Shown piece by piece: positions 27,074 through 38,264 of a stretch of 64,000 nt of DNA. The number at the start of each line of letters is the position of its first letter. Position 1 is the stretch's first letter. The stretch is from Stictocephala bisonia (Eukaryota > Arthropoda > Insecta > Hemiptera > Membracidae): the NCBI GenBank assembly GCA_035578905.1, contig JAQJVL010000175.1, forward strand, positions 1,215,001 through 1,279,000, read 5' to 3'. The notes beneath the pieces are model-generated. The model was not told the origin of the DNA. It made no database searches and saw only the letters and a program-made list of their open reading frames with translations. Made by a program: the position numbers and the translations under genes.

Positions 27074-28181
27074 TATATTATGTAGATATAGTTTTTCTAA
27101 AATATGTACTAGTTTTGTTTTTCTTTTATATATTTAGTGTTACGTTGACATCAGTCTTGGCAAGTACAGTGTTCGAACTTGGACAGTTCTTTTTTTTAGT
27201 TATTTTTGTATACCTGGTGAATTTTGTTTAATAATGAATGTTATTTTGTAGCAAACTGAGAAAATAAATTCATTTATTATTTATTATTAACATAACCTAA
27301 CTTATCCTAATTGTCTATTTTCTCAATAAAAATTCGTAATTTGCATTAAATTCGGGCGTTTGGCCTCTGTGACGGCCTGCCGGCTGTCACTCCGGCGGGA
27401 ATATAGGTGAATTCGGTTTTTGTGATTAATAGTTGTTGTACATAATGATCGCGTAATGGCCGCTAATCGCGATCTGCCGCGACAGTAGTTTTTCCGTTAT
27501 TTCTCGAGAAATATTTGTAATAGACCAAAATAGTTTTTAAATTTGTATTCAGCGCAAAAAACACATGAAAATAAAAAAAGATGATTAATATACCATTTAA
27601 ATTAACGGAAATATGACAAAAATACTAAAAGTTGTGACATTGGTTTTTTTGAATTTTTCTGTAAAATACGTTATTTCCGCGGAATAAAAAGCATATCTCG
27701 TGAAAATACAGCCAATTCTAGACCCATTTCAAGCAAAATGTTCCAAATTTGTTAGGTGGCAAGAAAGTGCATAATTACCGCTATTTGTTACACCAAGTCC
27801 TTCGCGGGGTGTTAAAACACCCTTATACTAAATGTAGCCTATAATTAATTTGTTTGAATTGAGTTTTTTTAATTAACATCTAACTAGTTGTGTACCGTTT
27901 AAATAGTCCATTTTTTAAATAAAAATATTTACACTAATATAAAAGTATATTGCAAAAGTATGCACATTTTGTACAAAATAGAATCAATATTTTACTTTCT
28001 ACAATAATAACTTTTGAAGTTTTTGTTTTATATAAAATAAGTTAAATTTTATTTCTACAATCCGATTTTTAAATATATTTTCATTTAGTACAAATGCTTC
28101 TCAAACAATGACACTAATACACGCATGGGGTGACATGGACACCCCAGACAACTGACAGCAAGTGATCGATCAATAACTCAC

Positions 28182-28219
28182 CACAAACTAACGAAAACCA
28201 GTTTGGCATGGCTTTCAGG
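28182..28219 (-). CDS. Candidate small exon, antisense inside the intron
   Basis: On the minus strand a CTACAG acceptor precedes 38 bases encoding PESHAKLVFVSL, ending at G|GTGAGT. Phase fits the upstream candidate at 28592-28675. There is no homology that I can name. The same bases could be chance splice-like signals in AT-rich intron. Confidence 0.2.
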
Positions 28220-28591
28220 CTGTAGTTTGAAGAGGGGCAGGTTAGCCAATTCTCTAATTATTATGAAAAGAATGTATACAAATAAAAAATTTGTTTATAA
28301 AATTCTAATTTGTAACCCACAATAATGTAATTGTTGTAGTAATTGTTCGTAAATAAATATAATTATTACATCCAAAATGTACAGAATGTTATAGGAAATT
28401 AGAACAAAATATTAAGTTTGAGTACAATTGAAATTGAGTTTGACATTTTTCATTTTTAAATATACAAATCCGAAGAAAATTTATATTTGCTATCTATATA
28501 TTTGTTCTTTACATACTATATCAAAGTACTAAAATGATTAAAAATGGTGTTTTTTTATAATTTATCAGGTATGTATGTTGAAAATACTCAC

Positions 28592-28675
28592 GTTAGGCAG
28601 TGTGATTGGAGAAGTGCAAGGGTTCGGAACAGTTACAGCAAGACCATGCAGGCAAAGGTTCACAAGCAACACTGT
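28592..28675 (-). CDS. Candidate exon with signal-peptide-like segment
   Basis: Minus strand, acceptor TTTCTGTAG and a strong C|GTGAGT donor. It encodes TVLLVNLCLHGLAVTV and then PNPCTSPITLPN, in frame with the candidate at 28182-28219. The hydrophobic start followed by Pro/Cys/Ser looks like the end of a signal peptide, but no ATG is in the exon. Very tentative. Confidence 0.2.
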
Positions 28676-29254
28676 CTACAGAAACGTTTCAGGTTGACCT
28701 TTCATACACATTCACATTAACACTTGGAAAATTACTTGAAACATACATTATAAAGTAATACTAACAACAAATTAAATACTCTGACACCATGACACAATTA
28801 ATAATCACTATACAGGGTGTTTGGTAATTAAAATGAGTACCTTGTGAAACTACATACAAATTGTAATAAAATGGTAGAAATTTTACAAAAGTCAGTCAAA
28901 GTTAAAATTTATGAAAGTTAAAGAAAACAGTAATAGTAAAAAAGTGCTTAAATGTCTGTTACAGTATGGTTTTCAGGGTGTCTAGTGATATCAACAACTT
29001 GCAGAACTAATAGGCTTTTCATCAATATCGAAAAACCTTTATCATGTATGAAATTAAAAATGACTTATTGTACAATTATGTTACAATTAGGGAGGTTAGA
29101 ACTAAAAAGTCCTCTCTTATACCTAACTTTAATTAAATAAGTGATAACACAAAAATCAAAACATTTTCTAGTATGCAAAATAGAATAAAATTACAAGATA
29201 GTATTAACACAAAAGAGAAATTCATCAAACGAATAAAAGTCATAGTCTTATATA

Positions 29255-29819
29255 AATATAACAGATTCTATATCTATAAAATCCAATGTATGTTTGTCTA
29301 TCCTTTATGCGCTACCAAACCGTCCAGCCGATCGCCATGAAACTTGGGGAAGTTGTTCTATATACCCCAGGGAAGGTTTCTGTCCTATTCCCGTTTCTTT
29401 AATCCCTCAGGGCTCCATCCCTTGGACTTCTAAAGTTTCAATGTTAATCAAATAGCAGAATGCATGAAGGTATAATAAGTCAAATATAAAAAGAATATCA
29501 GCTGTGGGTTTTAAATATGTCAAAATCAAATTAAACCATGTGTTAATTTTTTAAACTGTTTATATTTTTATGTTTTGATTTCTTGTGAAGCTATATTAAT
29601 TGATTGATTTATTTGATTAACAGCTGTTAAATAAAAACAAATAGAATAAAATTGTGTTAGGCAAAACTTTCAAAATTAAAAATAATTGAGTACAGTAGTA
29701 AACTACACAAAACATCAGCTGTTGTAAATTGGATACTGTGTAAACTGAAAGGTTGCTGCATTTCAATGATACAATCAAAACTCAATATTATGACCGGCGA
29801 AGCGGGCGGGTACAGCTAG
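29255..29819 (+). mobile_element. Non-autonomous Helitron/Helentron-type element
   Basis: The 3' end reads GGCGAAGCGGGCGGGTACAG and then CTAG|T, a GC-rich palindromic stretch just before CTAG as in many insect Helitron-type elements. The 5' part contains ATGTATGTTTGTCTATCC followed by the CCAAACCG-CCGATCGCCATGAAACTT block typical of this group. There are no terminal inverted repeats and no coding capacity. The exact 5' end is uncertain. Confidence 0.65.
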
Positions 29820-29879
29820 TTAACATATATACCTACAAAAGAAACAACTGTAAACTTAAACTCACATTCATCCTCTCAT

Positions 29880-30125
29880 ACATACCATGCCGTCAGCATA
29901 CACTTAGCGCTGTACAAGCCTCTTGCCCCGTAGAAGAACCGTAACTGAAGCTCGAAACTGATGGCACCCTTCACTACCTCTAATATGATCAGGAAGATTA
30001 CTCCAAAGCCAGCAAGCGGTTAGAGTAAAAGAATTGTTGTATAAAGAAGTTCTATGAAGAGGAATTGACAACAATCAAGATCTGCGCCGAGTGTTCCAAG
30101 TACTAGTCTCCTCAGAAATATAAGA
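29880..30125 (-). pseudogene. LINE C-terminal fragment
   Basis: The minus strand gives NTRRRS-LLSIPLHRTSLYN, then NNSFTLTACWLWSNLPDHIR, matching the end of LINE ORF2 proteins (IPxHRTSxYxxSFxVxAxxLWNxLPxxIR). One stop interrupts it. It directly abuts the Helentron. Confidence 0.65.
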
Positions 30126-31611
30126 AAAACGTTTGGAAAGATAAGTTGGGGAATTATGTAAGATTATTATATAAGATTGAATACAAAATAGTGAGAATAT
30201 GAAGCATACAGAGTTGAATTAATTTGAGAAGACAAAGGTTTTTGAAAAATGGGGTAACATGATCTCAACGTTTAAGATTGAAAATAAAACGGATACAATA
30301 GTTTTGGGCACACTATAATGGATCGGAAATCTCAACCGTCATGTCATTGACCACAACGTCACAGCAGTTAAAGTGTGGAAAAATTAGCATCTTTAAGAGC
30401 ATTTCCATAAGTATTAGGTTTATGAGACTTACAATATCTTTAATGCTGAAAAACAGTAAGTCTTAAATAGCACAGTAGTTACTGCAATAATTGGTTTTGA
30501 ACATTATACGTTTTTCACTTGTATATTTTCATTGAATTTAATAAGGCATCACAATTTGTAGTTCAAAATTACCTAAGTTCAGGTGTTTCGTATTTTTTTA
30601 GGAATCTAATTACACATCATTTTAATGTAATTTCAGTAATAACGTATTTTGGGATTATTACTATTAAACATATTTTTGAATTATTTTCTTGAAAAATAAG
30701 TCCAATAAGAAAATATTTTAAAATGATTAAGGTAGATAGTTAAAAAAATAATCGTTACTTCACAATATTTAAAGCTTGAGTCTTATTACATTATGTTTAT
30801 TTACGTGCACAATCGTACATTTGACTTTGACTGCAAACAATAAACTTTTGTTTCAGTCCACAAAATATGTTTAAAGAATCCATACTGTTCCATGTTACCT
30901 TTGAGCTACCACTGGCAGAATTGAACTCTGGGATCAAAGTCAGTTTCCTCTCAGCCTTTCTTGTACTCGATTTTAAATGGAATGCTTGGATTTTATTTTT
31001 TGTATTACATTCCGGACCTTCCAATTAAAAACAACAATTTCTGTGGTGAAATCCCTAGCTCTGGTGTGATGAATGTTATGATATAAGATAATTTTCTAAT
31101 CACAGAAAAAAAAAATATTTTCAAATAAAAACTACGTGAAAACTGGTTCACTGTAAAGAAATTAGTTAGCAAGCCAAAAATGTCAAAGATGTTAAAATTA
31201 TACATAGTCAACTATGAATTAATTCATAAAAGTAGAAATGTCTTAGTAACTTGTCTTACCGAGTTTTTGAGCATTCAAGATATTGTAAGTCTCATAAGCC
31301 TGATACATGATTTTCTTCAGTATTGATGGAAGACTATTATTTGGGAAAGTTTTTAATAGCATTTGAGCCTATAAACCATACTGTAACAGATTTTGCAGTT
31401 TTTTTGGTAGGCTATTACTTTTTTATCAACATCCAAAAATGTTAACTGTAACTGACTTCTATGATAGTTTATTTTAAATTTATAGGGTTTAAAAATAATT
31501 ATTCTGTCCGAAATTGTATATAGATCCGAGTATTATGTTAATATATTTGATATTAATATATTATATTAATATCAATAATAATATAATATATTAATAAAGC
31601 ACAATACTTAA
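30126..31611. other. Intronic sequence, nothing assigned
   Basis: AT-rich. Short minus-strand frames at 30797-31024 and 31005-31211 have no recognisable motif. A palindrome of alternating ATATTAATATA lies at about 31545-31585. Confidence 0.4.
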
Positions 31612-32275
31612 TAAAGCAATTAGAAAAACCTTAAAAAAATAAAAATTCAAAATTGGTTTTAAAATAAAAATAACGCATTTAACATAATACAAAAGAAATC
31701 CACTTCCAAATTACATAAAACCGAAGATATATTTGACAAATCAGGAATTTACAAAATTGAATGTTCAGACTGCCAAACTATTATATTGGACAAACAGGAC
31801 GATCATTTAAACGAAGATTTAATGAACATATACAAGCTCTAAAATCAAACAACAGAACTTCAATGAAATCTTCCTTTGCAGAACACTTACTAAACAATAA
31901 TCACAACTACACAAATATGAAAACCAACATGAAAATTCTAAAATTCGGTTCAAAAAGCAAAAAACTAGATTCTCAAGAAGAATTTGAAATTTATAAACAC
32001 AACAAAGAAAATCCCAATAATTTAATTAACACCATGTTAACACAAAAAAGAAACCATATATTCGAAACTATTATTCATATAAGAAACAACACACACAATG
32101 ACAACTAACCACCAAAACAAAAATTTTACTAATTTAACATATGTTTCCTTTATGATAATTATTTACTTAATTTTTTTGTTTTGTAAACACATATTCACCT
32201 ATGAAGATGGCATAAATGCCGAAACCGGTCGTGGTAATTTAATAAAAAACTATTTAAGGATGCTCAGTTTTTTTT
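31612..32275 (+). pseudogene. Penelope-like element 3' end with GIY-YIG endonuclease
   Basis: The frames show KAIRKTLK, then KSGIYKIECSDC, and after a one-base shift YYIGQTGRSFKRRFNEHIQA. GIY...YIG, Arg and His-Ile spacing identifies the GIY-YIG nuclease that ends Penelope-like retroelement proteins. The piece at 31761-32108 continues to the C-terminus (about 115 residues). After the stop, a conserved-looking tail reads GAAGATGGCATAAATGCCGA, then AACCGGTCGTGG, AATAAAAAACT and GGATGCTCAG, close to the tail at 61.6-61.7 kb. The copy is 5'-truncated and lies in the intron of the unrecognised gene. Confidence 0.85.
32196..32236 (+). ncRNA. Hammerhead-ribozyme-like core in Penelope-like tail (degenerate)
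   Basis: A TGAAGA core, a stem-loop GGCATAAATGCC and GAAAC follow in order, as in the catalytic half of a hammerhead (CUGANGA - stem II - GAAA). Penelope-like elements are known to carry hammerheads. Position 3 of the core is A rather than C, and I cannot confirm a partner stem and cleavage site, so this copy is probably inactive. Confidence 0.4.
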
Positions 32276-32608
32276 TTTTTTTATTATAACATGTTAAATA
32301 TGTATGTTATGTTTACTTTATTAAACAATCTGAAAAAATTATATCAAAGTAATTTAATTTGTAAAAAATATGATCAAGAATTTAATTAGTATAATATTGT
32401 ATGAAACCCACAAAAATTAAAAAGAAAACAAAGGGAAATAATTTATTTACATACATTGCGTTATTATAGTACATTACCCATTCTATATGTCCCATTTTAT
32501 ACATATCATTGAAAACACTTAAAGATCGTATGATAAACACCTAATACTAAGGGCTAATAAATCTAAATCTTCGGTAGGTTTAGTATAAACATTTTTGCTT
32601 TGTTTCAG

Positions 32609-32703
32609 AACCTGCAGAGACCAACCCTAAACTTCCCACACATGTAAATCACCGTAAGGAATACATCAGTCATTCAAAATGTCTTATGAGTCATTTTATG
32701 TAA
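32609..32703 (+). CDS. Unrecognised host gene, terminal coding exon
   Basis: A good pyrimidine tract and TTTCAG acceptor precede this exon. Completing the split codon from 24750 gives Glu, then PAETNPKLPTHVNHRKEY and a tail ending SHFM before TAA at 32701. Total product is about 175 residues. The downstream 0.7 kb lacks long frames and contains AATAAA at 33386-33391, as expected of a 3' UTR. The 7.86-kb intron is packed with transposons (25.4-27.8 kb TIR element, Helentron, LINE, Penelope-like). The pairing of the two exons rests on splice sites and phase, not on homology. Confidence 0.6.
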
Positions 32704-33410
32704 AGAATACCTGTTTTGTAGATAACTTTGACATAGCTATAAAGATGAGTTTTATGTTTTACCCGCTGTATTGTATTGTACAAAAGTATTATTTTTAATT
32801 GAGAAGTTACCGTGTATTATTTTTAGTTTCAAGTTAAGTGTTTTGCTTGCCTGACAGAATGTGTTGGGGGTGGTGGTTCCAGAATGTCATGTAGGAGAAC
32901 ATTAACTAACAAGAATAAAGTGGACTCTAACAATTCTACTATTGATCATGATAACACAACATCGCTGCTCTTAAGAAAAACTCATGGCTGTGAAATCTAC
33001 CTGTTTGAACGAACCTGCGATTACTAGTCTCATATGTTAAAGTTTAAGAGTGTAAATTTGATATTGGTAAGACATTTTGATCGTTTATCCTCTTTAAGTA
33101 CAAATTTGTTCTGACCTTGTGATTTTAAATTTAAGAACTTAAACTTGAAGGATTATTTCTTTTAGTAAGAATTTTTAGAAAGCATACTAGTATGCCTACA
33201 AGATGGATTTACTTTGGCCATAAATTGGTGTTTTGCTGTTAAAAAGAATTTTGCTTTGAAGTTTTGCTTTAATTTTCTATTTTTTCATTAGTGGAGTTGT
33301 ATTTCATGTGACAGTTTGAATTTACTGAAGGAGTTTTTTGTATAATAGTTCATTTCAGTTGATTGTATTTCTTCTTTGAAATCCAATAAAAAGCATATAT
33401 GATTCAATTA
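32704..33410 (+). other. Probable 3' UTR of the unrecognised gene
   Basis: This stretch follows the TAA at 32701, has no coding frame and no transposon signature I can recognise, and contains the hexamer AATAAA at 33386-33391. Cleavage around 33400-33420 is inferred. Confidence 0.45.
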
Positions 33411-33757
33411 TTGTATGCCCAGAGCATGTTCTATAAATAAGAACATGTTCAAGTATTTATTTTTTTTAAATGTCCTAATTTAAGTATGTTTTATTTATAA
33501 GTGTTAAAACATTTAAGAAACTACATTGGTAGAATATTTTATTAAAAAGTTTAAATATTTTTAGAAACATTAAGTGATTGCCAGTTTGGCTGGTAGCCTT
33601 TTCAATCTTAGAAGTATGTTTGTATTTGAACATGAATGTAATGTAACTTTTCATAGTTTATGTACAAAAGTGCAAACATATAGAGACTTGATTGATGGTC
33701 TAGTTTTAAAATTGAACCAAACTTCCTATTACTTCTTTCTTGATCTAAATAGATCTA

Positions 33758-34020
33758 ACAAATAATAAGGTTAATGTCCCTTTGTCGTCTTCAGTTACAA
33801 AATTTTTTTATTGGACTACCGGTTTCAGAGCAAAAACTCAATGGTCACATCCACTGTACGTTGTCAAAACAGTCACATTAAAAACATTATACAAAAATAA
33901 AACATGATAACATGGCCGGCTGGTATGATGGTCAGATCCGGATTGAGCATGCAGCTGTTTTAGTCCAATAAAAATATTTTGTAGCTGAAGACGACAAAGG
34001 TATGTTAATCCTATTATTTG
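33758..34020. repeat. Foldback with Penelope-like tail motif
   Basis: The arms AATAATAAGGTTAATGTCCC (left) and its decayed complement (right, to about 34020) extend inwards through TTTGTCGTCTTCAG. The interior left side has ACTACCGGTTTCAGAGC, whose complement GAAACCGGTAGT recalls the tail of the Penelope-like element at 32.2 kb. Possibly an inverted pair of terminal segments. No coding frame. The 33411-33757 stretch has nothing that I can assign. Confidence 0.5.
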
Positions 34021-34260
34021 TTATATATATATAATATCAGTTCAGGAGGCTTTCTAAATAGATCTCCCTATTTCTCAAGAATTACAATTTCACAACATGA
34101 AAAAGCATAATTCTTAATACCATAACTCGTCTATCTATTAAATAGTTTTTCATAATTGCATTTGAGATTATGTACCAACGAGACATTAAAGATAAATATA
34201 GTTTAAATAAAAATGTGTGAAAGAGATGTATGGTATATTTTTATGTTGTAAAGAGATTAA

Positions 34261-34938
34261 CCCTTTGAGGACCGAAAAAAAGTGAACTTTTTCCCCCCTA
34301 CTTTTCAAGTGCGACATCTAAAATATTTAGGCTGAAATTTTGGAGAAACTCAAGTCTTTCTACATTTATTTATAACATCTGTTCTAATAAAGATACAAGG
34401 GTACTTCTTTGGCCAGAATGTTTGTAATTGAATACTTTATCAGAATAAATATCCAAAAAGTCATATTATAATTTTTTAATGTTTATATTTTGTCTTTAAA
34501 ATGTGTACTTTGTTTTAAAAAAAATGTTTTTTTGTATGCTTACAGCTTGTAAACAAAAATATTTTACGTGTGGAAAACTGTTTTATTGAAGTCTAAACTA
34601 AATCACCTACAAAAACAGAAAAATTTATAACAATCAGATTGAAAATAAAAAAATAGAACATGAAATATTTTATTAGTACTGTTAGGTTGTCTGTTAAAAT
34701 TAGCTCTCTGTCTATTATTTTCAGTTCTTTTCATTGACGTTATATAGTAACGTCCAAGTTACCCAAAGACATGCAAGTTACAGTTAGCGGTAAATTGGAT
34801 GTATATGTAACAAACTTCGAATAACGGGATATAGTCATTCGGTCCTCAACGTGAATTTTAGTAATGACCATATTTCGTCATTTCGGTCCTCAAGGGAAAA
34901 AACAAATGATGACATAGAGTTATTCGGGTCCCACAGAG
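34261..34938. mobile_element. TTAA-flanked piggyBac MITE
   Basis: TTAA lies on both sides (34257-34260 and 34939-34942). The left end CCCTTTGAGGACCGAA shares its first 13 bases with the piggyBac at 7182. The right end is more diverged. Repeats of TCATTCGGTCCTCAA lie inside the right end. No transposase. It could have been mobilised by that piggyBac family. Confidence 0.75.
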
Positions 34939-35869
34939 TTAAGTACTTTTTTATTTTTCTATTATGAAAGTTATGTCATAGATAATCTTGTTTAACTATA
35001 GTTAATGATAAAATCAATTATTAAGTTAAGATTATAATTTGGTCCAGTTAATATTGATTGAATCCAAACATAGAACATGATAAATCTTGTATCGGTTTAA
35101 ATTTTTGGGCTAGAACAGAAATGTTATCTTTTGAAAACAGAATAATTTTTGTAAATTCTATAAGGGAATACACAAACATAGTAATACAACAGAAAAAATA
35201 TATCAAGGCCATTGGCTTTTTCTTCAATCTAAAGTATAAGAGGGAATGAATATTCTACTGTTGTGGACTGAAGACTTGTATTCCTCTTCAGTCTATTACA
35301 CTAGACAAAGAACTGACAATGAGACTAGAACCTTGAAGTATCAATTCAAAAGCCAATTTTGCTTTATATTCATGGGTACTTTTATAAAGTCTCTGAAAGG
35401 ACTGGTAAGCCATGCAGGATCTTTTTCTGTTGTAATGGTTGATATCCAATATTTCTTGTAGTACAATTAATCAACTCTCATAAAACAAAAGATAACCAAA
35501 CTATGAAATAGCAATATTACTTCTGTTACATACAATACACCAAGTATGTGGTGGATTTTAAATAATGTAACTTAATGCATGTTAGTTGAACTATAGTTAA
35601 GTTGACTGTTTATTAAATTAGTTACATTGCTTATATTCAAAAATGTAGAAATAAAATTAAAAATCTGTAACTAATTGACCACGCCAACAATATTAGGGAA
35701 CTCTTCCCTGTTACCAAATAGGACTTATACCAATAAGGCTAGTTAATACCATTTTGTCTCCTGTATATCTTTTCAAAATTTCTGTTGCATGCTGGTAGCA
35801 AAAGTGAATCCATGACTTCAAACCGTCTACAATGAGATACTAGCTACAGGCAATTTGTTAAAAGGATTT

Positions 35870-36170
35870 TTAAAAGAAAAAATAGTAGCTGTTCTGAACC
35901 CTGGCAAAGATCCAAATTGAGTGGAAAATTATCGCCCCATATCTCCTCTTAGTGTTTGTTATAAGTTGCCGGAAAGACTTGTGTACAGTAGAATATCACC
36001 CTTGATTCTGATGTTTCAGTCAAGCAGGCTGGTTTTCGACGTGTTTGAAGTTCTAGTGACCAGATCCTAGCTCTGACATTATTTATCGAAAATGGGTTTG
36101 AAAAGAAGTAAAAGATCTGCAGCTTTTGTTGATCTTACAGCAGTGGTTTGTAATAAGTTTCACTTCCTTG
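35870..36170 (+). pseudogene. LINE RT fragment (CR1/L2/Jockey-like)
   Basis: Frames give VENYRPISPLSVCYKLPERL, then KQAGFRRV and CSAFVDLTA, which are RT blocks 1-3 of a non-LTR element. Two stops are seen, and only about 100 residues survive. The 34939-35869 flank has no assignable feature, although a small plus frame at 35058-35461 is open. Confidence 0.65.
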
Positions 36171-36610
36171 TTTAAAGTGTTATGTTAAAAAACAGGTTTT
36201 ATATTTTTGTTGAAAAGTATATGTTTTTTGATGAGTTACATAACATACAATGGTTCAAAAAATAAAATAAAAATTTCTTGTTTTTTTTTTTTTTGCTTTT
36301 TTTATCATGGGCCACAAGAGTGTGGCCCACGTTAGTCTATTGTAATAACACAACTTTAATTAATAATAAACTAATATTTCTCTACGTAATAACAACAAAT
36401 AGATATCTAGAATTACTGAACACAAATTAAAATTATAGAATTAAGTTTGATGTTAAACTTAATATTAAACTGATTCGTTAAACACTATAAACAGATAGGG
36501 TGGTGAAATAAAGGAATATATAACAACGGAATTACTTCACTTTCTATCCAATTAATATCCAAGGCATTAAAAAAAAAATACATTAAGTACATAGGTACAA
36601 AACAAATAAC

Positions 36611-36645
36611 AGTGGTATTGACCCACCCGTACAAGTACACATATT
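36611..36645. repeat. Single unit of the dispersed minisatellite
   Basis: CAGTGGTATTGACCCACCCG then TACAAGTACA is one unit of the repeat found at 12.9, 21.5 and 46.3 kb, here without an array. Confidence 0.65.
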
Positions 36646-36789
36646 TTAGATGTGCAAGTTGTCAACTCCTTAAAACAATTGTTTAACAATATAAGTGTAA
36701 AATGCCCCATATCAATTTAGCAAGGTTTTCAGTTTTTATGAAATAATAAATGTATTTATCCTGAAAATATAATAGTAAAGAATAAAGAT

Positions 36790-37560
36790 GTTTATTGTCA
36801 TTGATCTATAATAATGGATTATTAACAAAAATAAAATTAAACTTTGAATACTGTGTATTGCGGACTATATTCAACAATCAGTACAAATAAAATAAATTAA
36901 CATACTGGAAAACAACTAATGAATAAATAATGCAAAATAAATTAGGCACATTCAAGAAATTAATCACAGGCTTGTTACTTAAAATCTATACATACATGGG
37001 TTTCTAAAAATTCAATAATATTATAAAAAGACTATTAGCCATCTAAAAGCAAAGGTCTTAACACTACTTAAATCAGGTGCCCAAGAAGACTCAGGCAGAT
37101 TGTTAAAAAATTGAATTCAGTAAAGTTTGAAGGACTTAGCAATTTTTGCCAATCTGTACTGAGGAATGCACAAAAGTGTGTTATTCTGTTGATGTATGTC
37201 ATTCCTGGATCAATAGTCATGTAGGTTATTTTGTTTATAAAGTAAAACAGTCAGTATGTACAAGTTAATTACAGTAAGTATCCCCTGGCTAATGAAAAGT
37301 GGTGTACAATGGTCCATAGGACCTTTATCTGCCAATATTCTGATTACTTTGTAATAAAAGAGCATTGTGAACATCAGCAGAATGCCCACAAAGAATCATA
37401 CCATACTGCAAATGGGACTGGAAAAATAACAAAGTAAGCTTTACGTAAATATTCATGGTTAACCAATGGCTTAAGTTTCCAAAAGAGGTATATTATTCTT
37501 CCTGTGGAAGAGAATGCACAGGTGTAAAGTGGTTTCACTGTGCCAGGCACTCTAGTGTTG
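36790..37560 (-). pseudogene. LINE 3' end, heavily decayed
   Basis: Minus-strand pieces such as GMTYINRITHFCAFLSTDWQ and LLSPSNFTEFNFL come from the domain after RT in Jockey-type LINEs. The 3' UTR runs down to about 36790, with AATAAACATCTTTATTC at the end. Many stops. Confidence 0.5.
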
Positions 37561-38264
37561 TCACAGTGGTAAATTGCTACATAATTTTTTACTGTACTTT
37601 GAAGGTAATATGAAAATACATAGTTTGTTTAGTTTGATAATTTGTATATTACATTGCAATAAAATCTTGTAATATTTCAATATACTGTACTATCACAAAC
37701 CTTACTTTTTTTCATTTAAATGTTTTGAAACTTAATTTAAACTAGCAAACCGTTAAATCAAGATTGCCTGTGCCTTTAGCCTTATCTGACATTGAAATTT
37801 CATATTAAATTGTATAAACAACCTTTTACTTCAAATAATTTGTACTTGAATTTTACTTTTTCAATAATAGGTCACCAATCATGTTGCTAAATCTTTATTT
37901 TCTATTATCTTAGTTTCTTCTAATTTGTTTAGCTTGAAATATACTGTATAAGTAGAAGAATATGTTATTAAATAGTAATGATAGATAAAAAAGAATCACT
38001 ATAAATATTTATTCCATTTTATCATGTTTCCGTGGTTTTACATTTTCTTGTGGATACTCTTCTTCTAAACTCTACTTCCAGTGTCTATTCTCACCGATCT
38101 CCTTTTTAGTCCATTTTCATACTGATCTTATAACATATATTCCCAAATAATAGTTTTGGTGCTAGATTCTTTCTTTATGTTCAAAACAACATGCCACGGT
38201 AGTCTTATTCATACAAGAACTCTACCTCTTCTGTTTCTGATAACTTCTTAGCATCTCTTTTTAA
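37561..38264. other. No recognised feature
   Basis: AT-rich DNA without frames or repeats that I can name. Confidence 0.4.

Larger units (their letters stand above)
25379..27778. mobile_element. TIR element split by a LINE insertion
   Basis: The left end reads GGGTAATTATGCACTTTCTT, and the right end (27750-27778) is its reverse complement with few mismatches. The outer arms (25379-25695 and 27285-27778) match, in reverse order and strand, a continuous repeat at about 49320-50020. That copy shows the two arms are normally contiguous, so 25696-27284 is a later insertion (LINE 3' end plus (TA)n). No transposase is seen. A GGCCTCTGTGACGGCCTG stretch at about 27361 is shared by both copies. Confidence 0.7.

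Noticed and set aside
30797..31211. Two minus-strand frames of 75 and 68 codons
   Set aside because: No motif, no matching splice sites and unrelated reading frames. Likely chance in AT-rich DNA.
36309..36330. Perfect GGGCCACA-AGAG-TGTGGCCC hairpin after a T-run
   Set aside because: Resembles a bacterial terminator, but the context is eukaryotic and only one copy is seen, next to a LINE fragment. No support for a function.
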